Part shown: piece by piece, positions 32,642-41,274 of the stretch | How positions within the stretch are numbered: position 1 is the stretch's first letter | Layout of the letters: each line of letters starts with the position of its first letter | Source: UBA8958 sp964571695 | GTDB taxonomy: Bacteria; Desulfobacterota; Syntrophia; Syntrophales; UBA8958 | Direction of reading: 5' to 3' | DNA: 64,000 bases | Assembly: GCA_964571695.1 (NCBI GenBank) | Contig: CAZNDG010000004.1 | Coordinates: 48,237-112,236 of the forward strand | Translations under genes and position numbers: made by a program | The notes under the pieces: generated by a model | Database searches by the model: none | What the model was told of the DNA's origin: nothing | What the model saw: the letters and a program-made list of their open reading frames with translations, nothing else

Positions 32642-34204
32642 TCAACCGGAATTGAACAGGCGCAGGCGTCCTGCCACCCCTTCCCGGGTAAACTTGTAGA
32701 AATGCCAATGGGTTGCACAGCGGTTCATAAACTGGGCGAAACCGATGATGTCGTTTCGATAACCGATGCTGCGGCCAAAGAAATACCGGACATAGACGCT
32801 TCCGACCTTGCCCAGGCTGCCGTCCCGGAAGAGTGTCCAGAACAGATTCCATAAAAGGATCAAACCGTAGGCCAGAGTGGGAAGTTTTTTCCCTTCGTTG
32901 GCCAGATCGCATATCTTCGCCCGCCGGCGGTTGAACTCGGGAAACAGAAACACCTGGAAATAACGGTCGAGAAAGGCCTCGGGCGCGTAGAGGCGGGTGA
33001 GAAGGTTCCAGTAGCCCTGCTGGAGTTCTCCGGAGGTCATCTGTTTGGGCACGATATTACAGTTGGGATCTTCCCGTCTCAGCCGGCCCTCTTTTTCCAG
33101 ACGTTTGAAGAGCGGCGTCTTGGGCACCGCCACGAGCATACCCACCATGGCCAGGAGAATGCCGTTTTCCTGAATGAAGGAGAATTGATCGTCCAGCACC
33201 GTGATGTCGTCATGATCGAACCCGACGATGAAGCCTCCGTTGATGTCCAGACCGGCATTCCGGATCCGGTCGATTTTTTCTTTCAGGGTTCCCCCCGAGG
33301 TATTCTGATATTTCTTCGTCTCCTGGAGGGACGACAGGCGCGGCGTCTCGATACCTATAAAGACGGAGCGAAAATTTGCCTGATACATGAGTTCCAGCAG
33401 TTCCGCGTCGTCGGCAAGGTTGATGCTTGCCTCCGTCATCAACCGCAGGGGATAGCCGTGTTCACGCTGCCACGGGATTATTAGCCGGAGCAATGCCTTG
33501 GCTGCCTTTTTGTCGCCGATGAAATTGTCGTCCACGATAAAGCAGGAGAAAAATCCGACCTTGCGCATATCCTCCAGTTCTTCGAGAAGCTGTTCCGGAC
33601 TCTTGGTCCGCGGGCGGCGTCCGAAGGTAACGATAATATCGCAAAACTCGCATTGAAAAGGGCAACCACGTGAAAACTGCACCGATCCCGATGCGTACCG
33701 GTCGACCTTCAGGAGGTCATAGCGCGGTTTGTTCAGGGTGGTCATGACCGTAAAATTTTCCTGGTGGTACAGCTTCTTGTACGGGTCGCCGGCGGCGAAG
33801 GCGGCCACAAACTCGGGCCAGGTATCATCGGCCTCGCCGGAAAAAAGCACATCGCACAAGCCGGTGAAGAAATCCTCCTCCACGGAGGCATAGGCACCGC
33901 CCACGGCGGTGAAAACCTTCATTTCCCGAAGGCGGAGGAGAATGGAGCGCATCCGGTCCTTCTGGACGATCATGCCCGTGATACCCACCAGATCGTAATC
34001 CTTCATGGTCCCGAAATCGATTTCCTCGACATTCTCATCAAGAAGATATACGTCGTGATCCGGGATCAGCCCGGCGAGATGGGGCAAAGCGCCGGTGGTC
34101 ATGGTGCACAGCTTGTTTCCGGGGTAAATGGGCAGGGCATAGTCCATGCCCCAATAGGAAGGATCGAACCGGGGATTGATAAGGCAAATCTTGAGTCTTT
34201 TCAT
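32642..34204 (-). CDS. B12-binding radical SAM protein (DUF4070-like C-terminus)
   Basis: This 520-residue enzyme has an N-terminal cobalamin-binding Rossmann region (about 1-150: KICLINPRFDPSYWG, VYLLDENVEEID, VGGAYASVE), a radical SAM core (about 170-400) with the cluster motif RGCPFQCEFC, and a C-terminal DUF4070-like region (about 400-520). Such enzymes methylate or rearrange unactivated carbons; hopanoid methylase HpnP has a similar architecture but no hopanoid genes are nearby. No clear Shine-Dalgarno precedes the ATG, and a terminator-like hairpin lies just upstream, suggesting leader control. Substrate unknown. Confidence 0.87.
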   Translation of the reverse strand: MKRLKICLINPRFDPSYWGMDYALPIYPGNKLCTMTTGALPHLAGLIPDHDVYLLDENVEEIDFGTMKDYDLVGITGMIVQKDRMRSILLRLREMKVFTAVGGAYASVEEDFFTGLCDVLFSGEADDTWPEFVAAFAAGDPYKKLYHQENFTVMTTLNKPRYDLLKVDRYASGSVQFSRGCPFQCEFCDIIVTFGRRPRTKSPEQLLEELEDMRKVGFFSCFIVDDNFIGDKKAAKALLRLIIPWQREHGYPLRLMTEASINLADDAELLELMYQANFRSVFIGIETPRLSSLQETKKYQNTSGGTLKEKIDRIRNAGLDINGGFIVGFDHDDITVLDDQFSFIQENGILLAMVGMLVAVPKTPLFKRLEKEGRLRREDPNCNIVPKQMTSGELQQGYWNLLTRLYAPEAFLDRYFQVFLFPEFNRRRAKICDLANEGKKLPTLAYGLILLWNLFWTLFRDGSLGKVGSVYVRYFFGRSIGYRNDIIGFAQFMNRCATHWHFYKFTREGVAGRLRLFNSG

Positions 34205-34218
34205 TATTCAGGAGGTAT

Positions 34219-34249
34219 AAAAAAACCGCCATCTCAAAGAACATGGCGG
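34219..34249 (-). terminator. Intrinsic terminator in the leader of the B12 radical SAM gene
   Basis: On the minus strand CCGCCAT-N10-ATGGCGG is followed by seven T, ending 15 nt before the start codon. No gene of the same strand lies close upstream, so it may act as an attenuator or end a short RNA. Upstream, TTGACT (34371-34366) is the only -35 candidate, with a poor -10. The approximately 110-nt leader between them contains another hairpin (GCCGCC-N7-GGCGGC). Confidence 0.65.
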
Positions 34250-34450
34250 CTGTCCATGACACTTCAAAATCTCTTTCGCGAGGCCTCTCGTCTTATGCTG
34301 CCTGCCCGGAGCCGCCCAGTAGCGGCGGCCGCTTTCAATTCACAAGTATGCCTATTGCCCAACAAAGTCAAGAATTATTGATTATTCTTTTATAAAACCT
34401 CTTTTCTTTATGGCTGCGCAACAAAGAATAAAAATATTTTGACAAAATGC

Positions 34451-34479
34451 TTGACAGCGTTCGGTCGCCGTACTATATG
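34451..34479 (+). promoter_or_regulatory. Promoter of the cold-shock gene
   Basis: TTGACA (34451-34456), a 17-nt spacer and TATATG (34474-34479) precede cspA by about 145 nt. That gives the long 5' leader usual for cold-shock genes, which folds and controls translation with temperature. Consensus match only. Confidence 0.5.
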
Positions 34480-34624
34480 CCGACCCATAATCTTATCTCC
34501 GCCGCCGTGACAAGCGGGGGGGGGAACAAGTAGTAAAGGTTGGAAAAAGGCATTTTGAATTACAGCGGAGCTTATCTTTCTGTCAGAGATGCAATCCGAC
34601 TTTACGGAAAGGAGGATGCAGGAA

Positions 34625-34825
34625 ATGCCAGAAGGAAAAGTTAAATGGTTCAATGAGCAAAAAGGCTTCGGCTTCATCGAAAAAGATGATGGCGGCGATG
34701 TTTTTGTTCATTACAGCACCATCCAGGGTTCCGGTTTTAAAACCCTTCAGGAAGGTCAGCGCGTAAGCTTTGACATCCAGCAGGGCAAGAAGGGTCCGGC
34801 AGCGGAAAACGTAAGGCCTTTATAA
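34625..34825 (+). CDS. cspA: Cold-shock domain protein
   Basis: This 66-residue single OB-fold nucleic-acid chaperone has both RNA-binding motifs: KGFGFI (RNP1) and VFVHY (RNP2), within MPEGKVKWFNEQKGFGFIEK and VQ-like QEGQRVSFDIQQGKKGPAA. The start is fixed by AAAGGAGG 9 nt upstream; a longer in-frame start at 34589 does not fit the family. The leader is long and the gene is monocistronic, ending at a strong terminator. Confidence 0.95.
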   Translation: MPEGKVKWFNEQKGFGFIEKDDGGDVFVHYSTIQGSGFKTLQEGQRVSFDIQQGKKGPAAENVRPL

Positions 34826-34846
34826 CCCTCAGCGCAACCGATCAAG

Positions 34847-34880
34847 ACGCCGCGGTTTCATCGACCGCGGCGTTTTTTTT
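34847..34880 (+). terminator. Rho-independent terminator of cspA
   Basis: CGCCGCGGT pairs perfectly with ACCGCGGCG across a 7-nt loop and is followed by eight T. It lies about 22 nt after the cspA stop. Confidence 0.92.
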
Positions 34881-34991
34881 GATCTGCCCGCTTTCACGCT
34901 CCGGCAAACAATTTCAAGGCGGACACTGAAAAGGTTCGCAGCGGGCGGCCCGGAGAAAATCATGAACTTTACTCTGCGTTGCTGATGCGTG

Positions 34992-35918
34992 TCAGGGGGG
35001 ATCCGTACCGACCCGTGGTGCTTTCACATTCCGCAGATGGGTCTCGATTATTCTTGCCGGAGAGAAATCCCTCAGAAGGATCGCCGCGGCCGTTTCTGCA
35101 TTCAGGGCGGCCTGCGGAGCCAGGCCGATCAGTTCCGACTCCAGGACTTCCGCCCCCGCCGCGGCCGCCTCGCGGCTTACAAAATCAAAGGCATCCCGGA
35201 GGGATGTGACGCGAAAATCGGTCAGGTTCATGGACACTTGGACCAGTTTGCGGCTGGCCAGAAAGACGCCGATCGCCCTGACCCCGGGCAGACCACCGTT
35301 GGCCTCCCGTATTCTCCCGGCAATCCGCCTGGCCAGGGCGATATCCACAGTCTTCAGATTGATGTTATAGGCGATCAAGGGCATCCGGGCCCCCACCGCC
35401 ACCGCCCCGGCACGCTCGGGACAGGCGGACGGCCCGGAATCCGGATGCCAGCCTCCGTTACACAGCCGGTCGATCAGACCCGCCAGTCCGCCCCGGCGGA
35501 TATCCGGAAGCTGCCGGCGGTCCGGATTGACCGCCGCATCTCCATAGAAGAAAACAGGGACACCGTGACGTTCCGCAAAGGTGCGGCCAAAGCGGTGCGC
35601 CCAGTAAACCGCCTCCACCATTTGCGTCTCTGCCAGGGGGATGAAGGGCACGACGTCCACGGCGCCGATCCGGGGGTGAACCCCGTCATGGCCGCGCAGA
35701 TCGATGATCTCCAGGGCCTTGCCACCTGCCGCCAGGGCCGCTTCATACACGTCCTCCGGCGCCCCGAGAAAGGTCACGACGCTGCGGTGATGGTCGGTGT
35801 CCCAGGAATAGTCCAGGAGACTTACCCCGGAGACGGCCTCCGCGGCCGCCGCAATCTCCCGGACCTTTTTCGGCGCCCGGCCTTCACTGAAATTGGGGAC
35901 GCATTCGAGGATCTTCAT
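34992..35918 (-). CDS. ftcD: Glutamate formimidoyltransferase
   Basis: This enzyme transfers the formimino group from formiminoglutamate to tetrahydrofolate in histidine degradation. The 308 residues correspond to the formiminotransferase domain alone: ECVPNFSEGR (start), LLDYSWDTDHHRSVVTFLG, GHDGVHPRIGAVDVVPFIPL (active-site region) and LIAYNINLKT. The cyclodeaminase half of eukaryotic FTCD is absent, as in most bacteria. An upstream frame to 35993 exists, but GAGGCGGCG just before ATG 35918 and the conserved start support the shorter form. It lies 7 nt downstream of ftsY. Confidence 0.9.
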   Translation of the reverse strand: MKILECVPNFSEGRAPKKVREIAAAAEAVSGVSLLDYSWDTDHHRSVVTFLGAPEDVYEAALAAGGKALEIIDLRGHDGVHPRIGAVDVVPFIPLAETQMVEAVYWAHRFGRTFAERHGVPVFFYGDAAVNPDRRQLPDIRRGGLAGLIDRLCNGGWHPDSGPSACPERAGAVAVGARMPLIAYNINLKTVDIALARRIAGRIREANGGLPGVRAIGVFLASRKLVQVSMNLTDFRVTSLRDAFDFVSREAAAAGAEVLESELIGLAPQAALNAETAAAILLRDFSPARIIETHLRNVKAPRVGTDPP

Positions 35919-35925
35919 CGCCGCC

Positions 35926-36870
35926 TCACTGTCTTTCAGAACCGAAAAGGGCTTCCACAAAGGCATTGCCGTCAAAGGGCTGGAGATCTTCAAGGCCTTC
36001 GCCGACGCCGATATAACGAATGGGGATATTCAGTTCCTTGGCAATCCGGATTACTATCCCACCCTTGGCCGTCCCGTCGAGTTTCGTCAGGACGATGCCC
36101 GTGACCCTGACTTCCTCCTTGAACATCTTGGCCTGAACCAACCCGTTCTGTCCCGTGGTGGCATCGACGACCAGGAGCACCTCCTGCGGTCCACCCGGAA
36201 GCTCTCTCGCCACGATGCGCTTCATCTTTTTCAGTTCTTCCATGAGATTGAGCTTGGTGTGGAGCCGTCCCGCCGTATCGACGATGAGGATCCGGCCTTT
36301 CCCCGCTTTCGCCGCCTGGATGGCGTCGAAAACCACTGCCGCCGGATCGGCGTTGGGCCGCTGCTTGATCAGCGGGGTACCGGCGCGGTTGCTCCAAACC
36401 TCCAATTGTTCGATGGCCGCCGCGCGAAAGGTGTCCGCGGCCACCAGGAGGACCTGTTCCCCCCGGTTTTTCAGCTCGTAGGCAATCTTGCCGATGGTCG
36501 TGGTCTTGCCGGTACCGTTGACCCCCACCACCATAATGGTGTAGATCCCCTCGGGCGGGATCTTTAAAGCGGCCGCCTGACCCGTCAGGATCTCCTTCAT
36601 GGTATCCCGCAGTACCTTCTTCAACAAATCGGCGCGGCTCAATTCTTTCCGTTTGACCTGCTCCTTCATCTTCTCGATCAATTCATAGGTGAAGGCCGGC
36701 CCGATGTCCGCACGGATCAGCACCTCTTCCAACTCATCGAACAGCTCCTGATCGATCTTTTTTTCTCCCAGGATGAGATCGTCCACATCGGTGAGCAGGA
36801 TATCCCTGGTCTTGGCCAGTCCGGCCTTCAGTTTGTCAAATAAACCTTTTTTTTTAAATACATCCAGCAT
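35926..36870 (-). CDS. ftsY: Signal recognition particle receptor FtsY
   Basis: FtsY is the SRP receptor GTPase that docks ribosome-nascent chain complexes at the membrane. The 314 residues hold the N domain (about 10-95) and the G domain with GVNGTGKTTTIGK (G1), DTFRAAAIEQL, DTAGRLHTKLNLMEEL (G3), TKLDGTAKGG (G4) and IGVGEGLEDLQPF. Its acidic A domain is almost absent (only LDVFKKKGLFDKLKAGLAK), as in many bacteria with short FtsY. It lies downstream of smc on the same strand. Confidence 0.96.
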   Translation of the reverse strand: MLDVFKKKGLFDKLKAGLAKTRDILLTDVDDLILGEKKIDQELFDELEEVLIRADIGPAFTYELIEKMKEQVKRKELSRADLLKKVLRDTMKEILTGQAAALKIPPEGIYTIMVVGVNGTGKTTTIGKIAYELKNRGEQVLLVAADTFRAAAIEQLEVWSNRAGTPLIKQRPNADPAAVVFDAIQAAKAGKGRILIVDTAGRLHTKLNLMEELKKMKRIVARELPGGPQEVLLVVDATTGQNGLVQAKMFKEEVRVTGIVLTKLDGTAKGGIVIRIAKELNIPIRYIGVGEGLEDLQPFDGNAFVEALFGSERQ

Positions 36871-37304
36871 GCTTCACCTCGTTCTTCCTCCTGTACCTGC
36901 CGGGAGGGATCAAGCATCGTTTCCCACGCCTCCCCCCGGAGCTGCGGCGGGGGAGGATTCCCGAAAAGGATAATCGTCCCCACTTTTCCTTTTTTCACGT
37001 TCTTCACATGAAAATACGTTCCTATATGATTGACTTCATTGACAAATAATTTGGTTCCCCTTTCAAGCGAGGATTGAGGCGGGGATGGGCTTTGCATTTT
37101 ATGAAGATTAAGCTTCGCTTTGCGAACATTAAGTTACGTTTTCATCCCCCTTTGTAACGGTATGCCGTCATGACCGTTTCACCAAAAAAGAGAACCGTCC
37201 CCTTTTTCCCGTTGAAAAAGGTAAGCCTCCTTTAACCGTTTTTCCCGGAGAAGTAAAGACGGGAGGCGCGGAGGGACGCCGCGGATAGGGGGGAGGAGCA
37301 AGGT
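36871..37304. other. ftsY-smc intergenic region with repeat-like remnants
   Basis: About 430 nt between two genes of one transcription direction, unusually long. It holds imperfect repeat-like words: on the minus strand GGGGACGGTTCTC and GGGGACGATTATCC, each in a purine/pyrimidine-rich context, and a partial direct repeat around TAACTTAATGTTCG and AAGCTTAATCTTC. These resemble ends of small dispersed repeats, perhaps REP-like. A frame of about 90 codons on the minus strand overlaps the ftsY start and is probably not a gene. Confidence 0.4.
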
Positions 37305-40300
37305 TCAGGATCGGTTCAGAGATACGGACACCACGGTGGATATCCCCTGCTTCTGCATCGTGACGCCGAAGAGATTCTCCGCGACTTCCATGGTCTTTTT
37401 GTTGTGGGTGATGAGAATCACCTGGGAAGTGACCGCAATCTCCCGGATGATCTTCGCAAAGAGGGAAATATTGGCGTCGTCAAGGGCCGCGTCCACCTCG
37501 TCGAGAACGAGGAAGGGGGTAGGCCGGTAGAGGATGATGGCCAAAATCAGGGCAATGGCCGCCAGGGATTTTTCGCCGCCCGACAGCAGGCTGATGTTCT
37601 GGGGCCTCTTGCCGGGGATCCGGATATCGATATCCACCCCGGTCTCCAGGAGGTCGCTTTCATCGGTAAGGCAAAGCTCCCCCTTGCCACCCGGGAAGAT
37701 CCGGGAGAAGACCTCCCGGAAGGAACCGCGTACCGCCTCGAAGGTTTCGGCAAAGCGCTGCCGGGAGATCCTGTTGATCTTGGCAATGGTCTGCTGCAGG
37801 GTATTCAGGGCGGCATCGAGATCTCGGGACTGGGAATTCAGAAACGCGAACCGTTCCTGCAGTTGTTCGTATTCGCTGATCGCCAGCAGGTTTACTTCCC
37901 CGAAGGCGGCGACGCTCCGGCGGTTTTTCTCGATCCGGTCCTCCCGGAGCCGCCGCTCCTCCTCGCTCAGAGGCGGCTCCGTCAGCGGCGATTCGGTCAG
38001 GTCGATTTGGTGTTTCTCCGCGCACATGCGGACCAGGCCGTCCAACTGATAGGAAAGCTCCCGGACTTCCGACTCCAGTTTCCTCCCCTCCCGCCCTACC
38101 TGCTCATACCGTTCCTTCGTTTCCTGCCGCTTCCCTTCCCAGTCCCGCAGCGATGTCTCGGCCAGGGCATGAAGATTCCCCTTCTCCGCCAGTTCCTTTT
38201 CCAGCGCCACCAGCGCCACATAGAGTTCCATGAGCTCCGCTTTGTCCCGGACCTCCGATTCCCGTAGTTCTTCGAGCTGTCGCTTCCAGGAAAGGGTATC
38301 GTCTCCGCCTTTCCGCATCGCCTCTTTCAGGTCCGCGACCTCGGCCCGCAGGCGCTCCCATTGTTTGAGAACGGATTTATTCTGTTCGACCAGGGACGCC
38401 TGGCGGACCTTTTCCTCCGTCAGTTCCCCGGCGCGGGTCTCCAGATCCCGGCGCAGTTGGTCCACCTCCTCCTGCAGGCCCGCCGCTTCCTCCCGCTCCG
38501 CCTGCTCCCGCTGTCTCTGGCGCTCCAGATCCGCCCGGCCGTTTTGCAGTTTCTGATCGAGCAGCAGGCGTTCCTCGGCCTGGCTTTCACCGTTGAACTC
38601 GAGCACCTTCCGGGTCTGCCGCAAGCGCTTACTTTCCGCCTCAAATCTTTCCAGGTCCTTTTGGCGGCTGTTCCACTGCAACTCCCGGGTGTGGATGGCG
38701 GCGGTCATTTCATCGAGATCCTCCTCGCTTCGCACCACCCGGGCGGCCATTTCCTTGCGCCGGTCCGTATCGGTCTGCAAGGAGTCGGAAAGACAGTGGA
38801 TCTCCTCTTCCAGGGTCTCGATTTCCCGCTTGTTCTTCAGCAGGCTCCGGGCGCCGTTACCGTTGCGGCCGCCGGTGAGAACCCCCTGGGGACTGATCGT
38901 GTCTCCGTCCGGCGTCACGAAAGTGCCCCGGAAGCCGTTCCGATTCCAGAGGGCAAGACCGTTCCGGAGGTCGGGGATGAGGAGGACATCCCCCAGGAGG
39001 TACTCGGCGATGCCCCGAAAGCCGTCCTGCACCTCGATCCGCTCCAGGAGACGCTCCGTCTCCCGCAGGTGTTCGGCATGTACTCCCGGCGCGGCGCTGT
39101 GGCGGACGGCGAGCGGGACAAAACTGCTTCTGCCCACCGCCGCTTCCTTCAAATAATCGATGGCCTGAACGCCTGCTTCCTGGCTCCGGACAATCACATA
39201 CTGCAATTTCTCCCCCAGAACGGCCTCCACCGCCGTCTCGTACTCCCGGGGGACACGGAGCTGCTCGACCACAAGGCCGATCACCTGATCCCGATCCACG
39301 CCTTTGAGACTGTCGGCCGCTTTGGCCGTCATAATCGATCGGGTGGCGTCATTGCACCACACATAGCCGTCGTGCAGCTCTTTCAGGGAAGCCAGGCGGG
39401 AAGTGCGGCTGCTCAATTCCTCCTTGAGACCGTCGATCCGCTCCTCCGTCTCCTGCATCTCCCGCACGGTGTCTTCCCACTCCACCGTCGCCTCCTCCCG
39501 GCGATGGCGCAGCTCCTCAAGACAGCGCAGATCGTCCTTCAAAGCAGTATCGATGCCCGCCAGTTTCTCCCGCAGACGTTCTTCCTGGCCGCGCTGCTCG
39601 GCGATTTCCCTGGCGTTTCTTTCCTCTTTTCGGGTAATTTCCTCGAGACTCCTGAGGAGGTGGCTGCAATTGTTGCTCAACCGGGATTTCTCCGCCGCGG
39701 CATCGATGAGACGGCTCTTGTTCGCTTCCAGACGCTGCTGCCGGACCGCCAAATCCCCCTTGAGAGTCGAGATCCGTCGCTCCCGCTCCGCAACGTCCCT
39801 CTCGATCCCAGCCATGTCGGTGGAGAGGATATGCTGCAAAGCCGCGAGTCTTTCCCGTTCCCGTCCGAGTTCCTCGTGACGGGTCTGAAACTGCCGTATC
39901 TCCTCACCCAGCCGCTGTTGCCGGACCTCGAGATCGGCTATTTTGCCTTGGGTAAATTCTATCCCCTGCTCCTTGACCTGCACGGCCGTGCGGAGCTGAT
40001 AAATCTTTTCCTGACACCGGGAACGCTCCGTTTCCCTGTCCAGGACCTCGAGCCGGACCGCCGCCAGCGACGCCTCGCAACCCGCCAGGGCCGTATGGAG
40101 CTCCTCTTCCCGCTGCCGCCAGTTCTGAAGCTGCCGCGACCGGTCTTCCTGTTCCCGGTGGAGGGCGCCATAGGCATCCCAGGCCACCGCAAGCTCATCC
40201 TCCCGAAGGGAGCTCCTGAGCTGACGATACTGCTCGGCCCGCCGGGCTTGCCGGGAAAGGGCGTTGAGCTGTGTTTTCACCTCCCGGAGGATATCGTTCA

Positions 40301-40880
40301 AACGCAGGATGTTCTGCTTGGTGGCCTCCAGCTTCCGTTGCGCCGCCTCCTTGCGCGTCTTGTATTTGGAAATGCCCGCCGCCTCCTCAATAAACTGCCG
40401 CCGTTCCTCCGGCTTTGCCTCAACCAGAGAAGCCACGCTGTTCTGTTCCACGATCGAATAGGTCCGGGCGCCCACCCCGGCGCCCATAAAGAATTCCCGG
40501 ACGTCGAGGAGACGGCAGGACAGGCCATTGATGGCATATTCGCTCTCGCCGCTCCGCAGAAGTCGCCTGGAGATTACCACCTCGGCACAGTCATGGTACG
40601 GATCGGGAAAGGCGAGGCCTTCCGCCGCCAGGGACATGGAAACCTCCGCCATCCCCACCGGTTCCGCCTCCTGAGCGCCGTTGAAGATTACATCCTCCAT
40701 CCTGGCGCCCCGGAGGCTCTTGACCCGCTGCTCCCCCATCACCCAGCGGATGGCGTCCACCACATTGCTCTTCCCGCAGCCATTGGGACCCACGACGGCG
40801 CTCACCCCCGCCGCGAAGTCGAGAATCACCTTGTCCCGAAAGGATTTAAATCCCTTGATTTCAAGATTTTTTAATTTCAT
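37305..40880 (-). CDS. smc: Chromosome segregation protein SMC
   Basis: This 1191-residue SMC ATPase is the core of the condensin complex that organises and segregates the chromosome. The N-terminal head has Walker A GPNGCGKSNVVDAIRWVMGEQ (about 32-52). Two long coiled coils (about 165-500 and 680-1030) flank a hinge (about 510-680, GVDRDQVIGLVVEQLRVP, GVLTGGRNGNGA). The C-terminal head has the signature LLSGGEKSLAAIAL and Walker B FLVLDEVDAALDD. Full length and intact. Partners scpA/scpB are not in the window. Confidence 0.97.
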   Translation of the reverse strand: MKLKNLEIKGFKSFRDKVILDFAAGVSAVVGPNGCGKSNVVDAIRWVMGEQRVKSLRGARMEDVIFNGAQEAEPVGMAEVSMSLAAEGLAFPDPYHDCAEVVISRRLLRSGESEYAINGLSCRLLDVREFFMGAGVGARTYSIVEQNSVASLVEAKPEERRQFIEEAAGISKYKTRKEAAQRKLEATKQNILRLNDILREVKTQLNALSRQARRAEQYRQLRSSLREDELAVAWDAYGALHREQEDRSRQLQNWRQREEELHTALAGCEASLAAVRLEVLDRETERSRCQEKIYQLRTAVQVKEQGIEFTQGKIADLEVRQQRLGEEIRQFQTRHEELGRERERLAALQHILSTDMAGIERDVAERERRISTLKGDLAVRQQRLEANKSRLIDAAAEKSRLSNNCSHLLRSLEEITRKEERNAREIAEQRGQEERLREKLAGIDTALKDDLRCLEELRHRREEATVEWEDTVREMQETEERIDGLKEELSSRTSRLASLKELHDGYVWCNDATRSIMTAKAADSLKGVDRDQVIGLVVEQLRVPREYETAVEAVLGEKLQYVIVRSQEAGVQAIDYLKEAAVGRSSFVPLAVRHSAAPGVHAEHLRETERLLERIEVQDGFRGIAEYLLGDVLLIPDLRNGLALWNRNGFRGTFVTPDGDTISPQGVLTGGRNGNGARSLLKNKREIETLEEEIHCLSDSLQTDTDRRKEMAARVVRSEEDLDEMTAAIHTRELQWNSRQKDLERFEAESKRLRQTRKVLEFNGESQAEERLLLDQKLQNGRADLERQRQREQAEREEAAGLQEEVDQLRRDLETRAGELTEEKVRQASLVEQNKSVLKQWERLRAEVADLKEAMRKGGDDTLSWKRQLEELRESEVRDKAELMELYVALVALEKELAEKGNLHALAETSLRDWEGKRQETKERYEQVGREGRKLESEVRELSYQLDGLVRMCAEKHQIDLTESPLTEPPLSEEERRLREDRIEKNRRSVAAFGEVNLLAISEYEQLQERFAFLNSQSRDLDAALNTLQQTIAKINRISRQRFAETFEAVRGSFREVFSRIFPGGKGELCLTDESDLLETGVDIDIRIPGKRPQNISLLSGGEKSLAAIALILAIILYRPTPFLVLDEVDAALDDANISLFAKIIREIAVTSQVILITHNKKTMEVAENLFGVTMQKQGISTVVSVSLNRS

Positions 40881-41007
40881 TGCCCCCTGCTTTTCCCTCG
40901 CGCTACAATTGAGCGCACCTTACCAAAAGGGGTCCTCTTTGTAAAGAAAAAATACAACATATATGCAAGGCTTGAATTCAACCACAACATATAGTATGAT
41001 TGGAGGC

Positions 41008-41274
41008 ATGGAAGATAGAGAAGAGATGGATAGCGGTTATTGGCGGGAGGTATGCCGGGTCGGCGGTCTGAATATCGCCCATGTCGTCGTCGGCCGGCTG
41101 GAAGCCGACGGAATTTCAGCCCGTCTCCGTTACGAGGCGGCCGGGGTGATCTATGCCATCACCATCGACGGCTTGGGGGAAGTGACGATCGTCGTTCCCG
41201 AACAGGAGTGGGAGCGGGCCCGGGAGATCCTGTCGCGGACCTATGATGATGAGGAACTGAACTGGAATGGTTAA
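41008..41274 (+). CDS. DUF2007-type small protein
   Basis: This 88-residue soluble protein fits DUF2007 (putative signal-transducing proteins): WREVCRVGGLNIAHVVVGRLEADGISARLRYEAAG, then EVTIVVPEQEWERAREIL, a ferredoxin-like beta-alpha-beta fold related to PII-like domains. The start is uncertain: ATG 41008 has GGAGG too close, while 40963, 40996 and 41026 are also in frame. Its last 4 nt overlap the convergent AmrS-like gene. Confidence 0.72.
   Translation: MEDREEMDSGYWREVCRVGGLNIAHVVVGRLEADGISARLRYEAAGVIYAITIDGLGEVTIVVPEQEWERAREILSRTYDDEELNWNG

Noticed and set aside
36828..37097. 89-codon minus-strand frame upstream of ftsY
   Set aside because: It overlaps the ftsY start in another frame and consists largely of repeat-like words.
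38361..40874. 837-codon open frame on the plus strand antisense to smc
   Set aside because: It is the complement of a GC-rich coding region, has low-complexity Leu/Pro-rich composition and no domain; smc is complete on the other strand.
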